DNA from: Pedobacter sp.
GTDB lineage: Bacteria; Bacteroidota; Bacteroidia; Sphingobacteriales; Sphingobacteriaceae
Direction: 5' to 3'
Assembly (NCBI GenBank): GCA_004211595.1
Contig: SEDO01000005.1
Coordinates: 1 to 64,000 of the forward strand
Length of the DNA stretch: 64,000 nucleotides
Shown: positions 61,249 to 64,000 of the stretch, one piece after another
How positions within the stretch are numbered: the stretch's first letter is position 1
How the letters are laid out: every line of letters begins with the position of its first letter
Program-made: the position numbers and the translations under genes
The notes under the pieces: generated by a model
Seen by the model: only the letters and a program-made list of their open reading frames with translations
Told to the model about the DNA's origin: nothing
Databases searched by the model: none

Positions 61249-62883
61249 ATGAAAAATTTCGCCTTTATATTCCTTTGTTGTCTCCTTGGCTTAAGCGCTT
61301 GTAAATCAAACCAAGTAGACCTAATTGTATACAATGCACGCATTTATACAGTCAATGAAAATTTTGATATTGTAGAAGCTATGGCCATTCAGGATGGCAA
61401 AATTTTAGCTACCGGAACAACTGCTGAAATTCAGGAGCAATTCAGTGCTAAAGAAAGCTTAGATGCTCAGGGTAAGGCTATTTACCCAGGCTTTATTGAT
61501 GCCCATGCTCATTTTTATGGACTCGGCGAATCTTTACAATATGCTGACCTTAGAGAAGCTCAGTCTTGGGATGAAATCTTATCCCGTTTAAGTGATTTTT
61601 CCAAAACTCATCCTGAAGGCTGGTTATTAGGAAGAGGCTGGGACCAAAATGATTGGCCAGGCAAAGAATTTCCAGACAAAGCAAAATTAGATGAATTATT
61701 CCCGGATCGCCCGGTTATGTTAACGCGTATTGATGGGCATGCAGCTATTGTGAATCAGAAAGCTTTTGAAATGGCTGGATTAACAAGCGCTGTACCGATT
61801 GTGGGAGGAGAAATACAGGTTAAAAACAATCAACTTACTGGAATTTTGATTGATAATGCCATGGGCTTAATAGCCGAAAAAATTCCTTCACCTGATTTAG
61901 ATAAACGCAAACAACTTTTAAGGGATGCCCAACAAGCAAGTTTTGAGATGGGCTTAACTACCGTAGTAGATTGTGGTTCTGATTTCGAACTAGTAGAATT
62001 AATGGAAGCTATGCAATCTGAAAATGACCTCAAAATGCGTCTGTATGTGATGCTTTCAGATGCCGAAAAAAATTACGATTACCTTATTAAACGAGGTGCC
62101 ATTAAAACTGACCGCATGAATGTGCGTTCCTTTAAAGTATATGGAGATGGAGCCTTAGGTTCTAGAGGCGCATGCTTATTACACCCTTACTCCGATAAAC
62201 CTACACAATCGGGCTTTTTATTATCCAATTTAGAGCATTATGAAAAAGTAGCTCAGAAAATTTATGACAATGGCTTTCAAATGAACACCCACGCCATTGG
62301 AGATTCAGCTAACCGAGCTATCTTAAAAATATATCAAAAAGTACTTGGCGGGAAAAATGATAAAAGGTGGCGAATTGAACATGCTCAAGTAGTCAATTCA
62401 GCAGATTTTGAGCGCTTTGGACAAGCTAGTATTATCCCTTCTGTACAACCAACTCACGCTACTTCAGATATGTATTGGGCCGAAGATAGATTGGGCGCAA
62501 GCCGTGTAAAAGGAGCTTACGCTTATAAACAATTATTAGCTCAAAATGGCTGGATGCCTTTAGGTACGGATTTCCCGGTTGAACACGTAAATCCTATGTA
62601 TACTTTCTTTGCAGCTACCTTTAGGCAAGATGCAAAATTATATCCTGCCAAAGGTTATCAAATGGAAAATGCATTAAGCCGCGAAGAAGCCTTAAAAGGC
62701 ATGACCATTTGGGCTGCTAAAGGAAATTTTGAAGAAGGTGAAAAAGGCAGTTTAGAAAAGGGAAAATTTGCTGATTTTATTCTACTCGATCAAGATATTA
62801 TGAAAGCCGATGCCAATCAAATTTTAAATAATAAAGTAATTAAAACCTATATCCAAGGAGAAAAAGTTTATGAACGTCCTTAA
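61249..62883 (+). CDS. Amidohydrolase family protein (YtcJ-like), lipoprotein
   Basis: Lipobox LGLSAC; ARIYTVNENFDIVEAMAIQDGKILATG, YPGFIDAHAHFYGLG, MNTHAIGDSANRAIL, LGTDFPVEHVNPM. Confidence 0.94.
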   Translation: MKNFAFIFLCCLLGLSACKSNQVDLIVYNARIYTVNENFDIVEAMAIQDGKILATGTTAEIQEQFSAKESLDAQGKAIYPGFIDAHAHFYGLGESLQYADLREAQSWDEILSRLSDFSKTHPEGWLLGRGWDQNDWPGKEFPDKAKLDELFPDRPVMLTRIDGHAAIVNQKAFEMAGLTSAVPIVGGEIQVKNNQLTGILIDNAMGLIAEKIPSPDLDKRKQLLRDAQQASFEMGLTTVVDCGSDFELVELMEAMQSENDLKMRLYVMLSDAEKNYDYLIKRGAIKTDRMNVRSFKVYGDGALGSRGACLLHPYSDKPTQSGFLLSNLEHYEKVAQKIYDNGFQMNTHAIGDSANRAILKIYQKVLGGKNDKRWRIEHAQVVNSADFERFGQASIIPSVQPTHATSDMYWAEDRLGASRVKGAYAYKQLLAQNGWMPLGTDFPVEHVNPMYTFFAATFRQDAKLYPAKGYQMENALSREEALKGMTIWAAKGNFEEGEKGSLEKGKFADFILLDQDIMKADANQILNNKVIKTYIQGEKVYERP

Positions 62884-64000
62884 GTCGACCAAATATTTGG
62901 GCCTGGTGTGGGCGGTAATGCTTAGTTTTACTGCATGCGCGCAAGACCACTCGCAAAATTTAAAACAATTAGATAAAATACAACACATTTCTAAAACCAG
63001 CGTATTACTTAATAACGCGGCTGGTTTAATCCCTATTAAACAAATTAACCAACAGCAATTTGCATCGGTAGATTTAGGATTTGCCTATCAGCTAGCTTTT
63101 GATAGTTTACTGAACAAATATGCGGTGGTGGATCGAATTTCTGCTTCAAAATATATCGATTCCGCACATTTAAATGATTTAGAGGATGATTTGAGATTTC
63201 ACCAGCAAATTATAGTGGCCTTATCGGAAACGCAAGCCAAGCAGGGTAAATACCTGAATTTTATTCAAAGCTTAGCTAAATCCAAAAAAGTAATTGTAGC
63301 ATTATTTGGCGAAGGAGACAACTTAAAATCCTTTGACACGGCTGCTTTTCCTATCATTTGGTCGCCAACTGACTCCCAGTTAGCCGCCGAATTAGTACCT
63401 CAAATTATTTTTGGTGGAATTGCTGCGCAAGGGAGGTTAGCTAAAACCTATAGTCCACAATTTAAAAGTGGCCTAGGATTTACAACGACTGTTTCCCGAT
63501 TAAAATATACCATACCAGAGGATGCTGGCGTAAATGCGGATGATTTAAAAGAAATTGAACAGATTGTTCAAGAAGGTATTAAGGGTAAAGCGGCGCCTGG
63601 GATGGTCGTATTAGTGGCCAAAGATGGGAAAGTAATTTACAATAAAGCTTTTGGTTCACACACATATGATAATTCGCAGGCCGATAGGGTTGATGATATT
63701 TTTGATTTAGCTTCAGTTACCAAGGTAACCGCTACAACCCCTAGTGTGATGCGCTTGGTTGAACAAAAAAAGTTAAACCTTGACAATATAGTAGGGCAAT
63801 ACATAGCCAAAGCCCGAAACACCCCAATGAATACCAGTAGTGTAAGAGATGTGATGATGCACCAAGCTGGATTTATTCCATTTATCCCCTTCCATAACTT
63901 CGTTAAAGAAGGTGATTATAGCCGGGATTCATCGGCTGCTTTTCCCACCAAAGTAGCTGATAATTACTATATCAAAAAAGGCTTCTTTGAAAATTTTATG
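62870..64000 (+). CDS. Serine hydrolase (beta-lactamase family) fused to a GH3 C-terminal-like domain; truncated by window edge
   Basis: ATG at 62870 overlaps the amidohydrolase stop by 14 nt; MNVLKSTKYLGLVWAVMLSFTACAQ signal; SVLLNNAAGLIPIKQ...VIVALFGEG (GH3_C-like), then AAPGMVVLVAKDGKVIYNKAFGSHTYD...FDLASVTKVTATTPSVM (SxxK). Open at window end, so absent from the ORF track. Confidence 0.9.
   Translation, partial: MNVLKSTKYLGLVWAVMLSFTACAQDHSQNLKQLDKIQHISKTSVLLNNAAGLIPIKQINQQQFASVDLGFAYQLAFDSLLNKYAVVDRISASKYIDSAHLNDLEDDLRFHQQIIVALSETQAKQGKYLNFIQSLAKSKKVIVALFGEGDNLKSFDTAAFPIIWSPTDSQLAAELVPQIIFGGIAAQGRLAKTYSPQFKSGLGFTTTVSRLKYTIPEDAGVNADDLKEIEQIVQEGIKGKAAPGMVVLVAKDGKVIYNKAFGSHTYDNSQADRVDDIFDLASVTKVTATTPSVMRLVEQKKLNLDNIVGQYIAKARNTPMNTSSVRDVMMHQAGFIPFIPFHNFVKEGDYSRDSSAAFPTKVADNYYIKKGFFENFM

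Overview
This 64 kb window is an AT-rich, gene-dense chromosomal segment from a member of the Bacteroidota. The assignment rests on TTTG-N19/20-TAnnTTTGC promoters, DUF2723, a BshA-type glycosyltransferase, an OstA-like protein and the mutL/rhomboid/rhomboid/EEP cluster. Content is mostly housekeeping: rpsL (5' end only), pth, rplY, prs, tRNA-Gln, recJ, lptB, polyprenyl synthetase, ansA, ndk, recF, lipA, ribH, uvrA, fabV, an rRNA pseudouridine synthase, bshA, tilS, rdgB, a SurA-like PPIase, cysS, mutL, and many peptidases and hydrolases. I saw no CRISPR array, rRNA, IS element, prophage or obvious defence island. The strongest unexplained signal is a strictly 11-bp-phased TTCG repeat array at about 272-501, between divergent rpsL and a histidine kinase gene. 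It lies just upstream of a Bacteroidota-type rpsL promoter and has a partial 22-bp higher-order alternation. Other items worth a second look: a decayed CHASE3 histidine kinase pseudogene, a predicted protease-dead rhomboid next to an intact one, a PpiC-like protein that seems to lack its rotamase domain, a GH3/beta-lactamase protein lacking the GH3 catalytic barrel, a CstB-like MBL-rhodanese-rhodanese protein, a repeat-rich N-terminal extension on a pseudouridine synthase, a short lipoprotein missing from the ORF track, and four convergent gene pairs whose 3' ends overlap. All identifications were made by eye from sequence and motifs; no database search was run.
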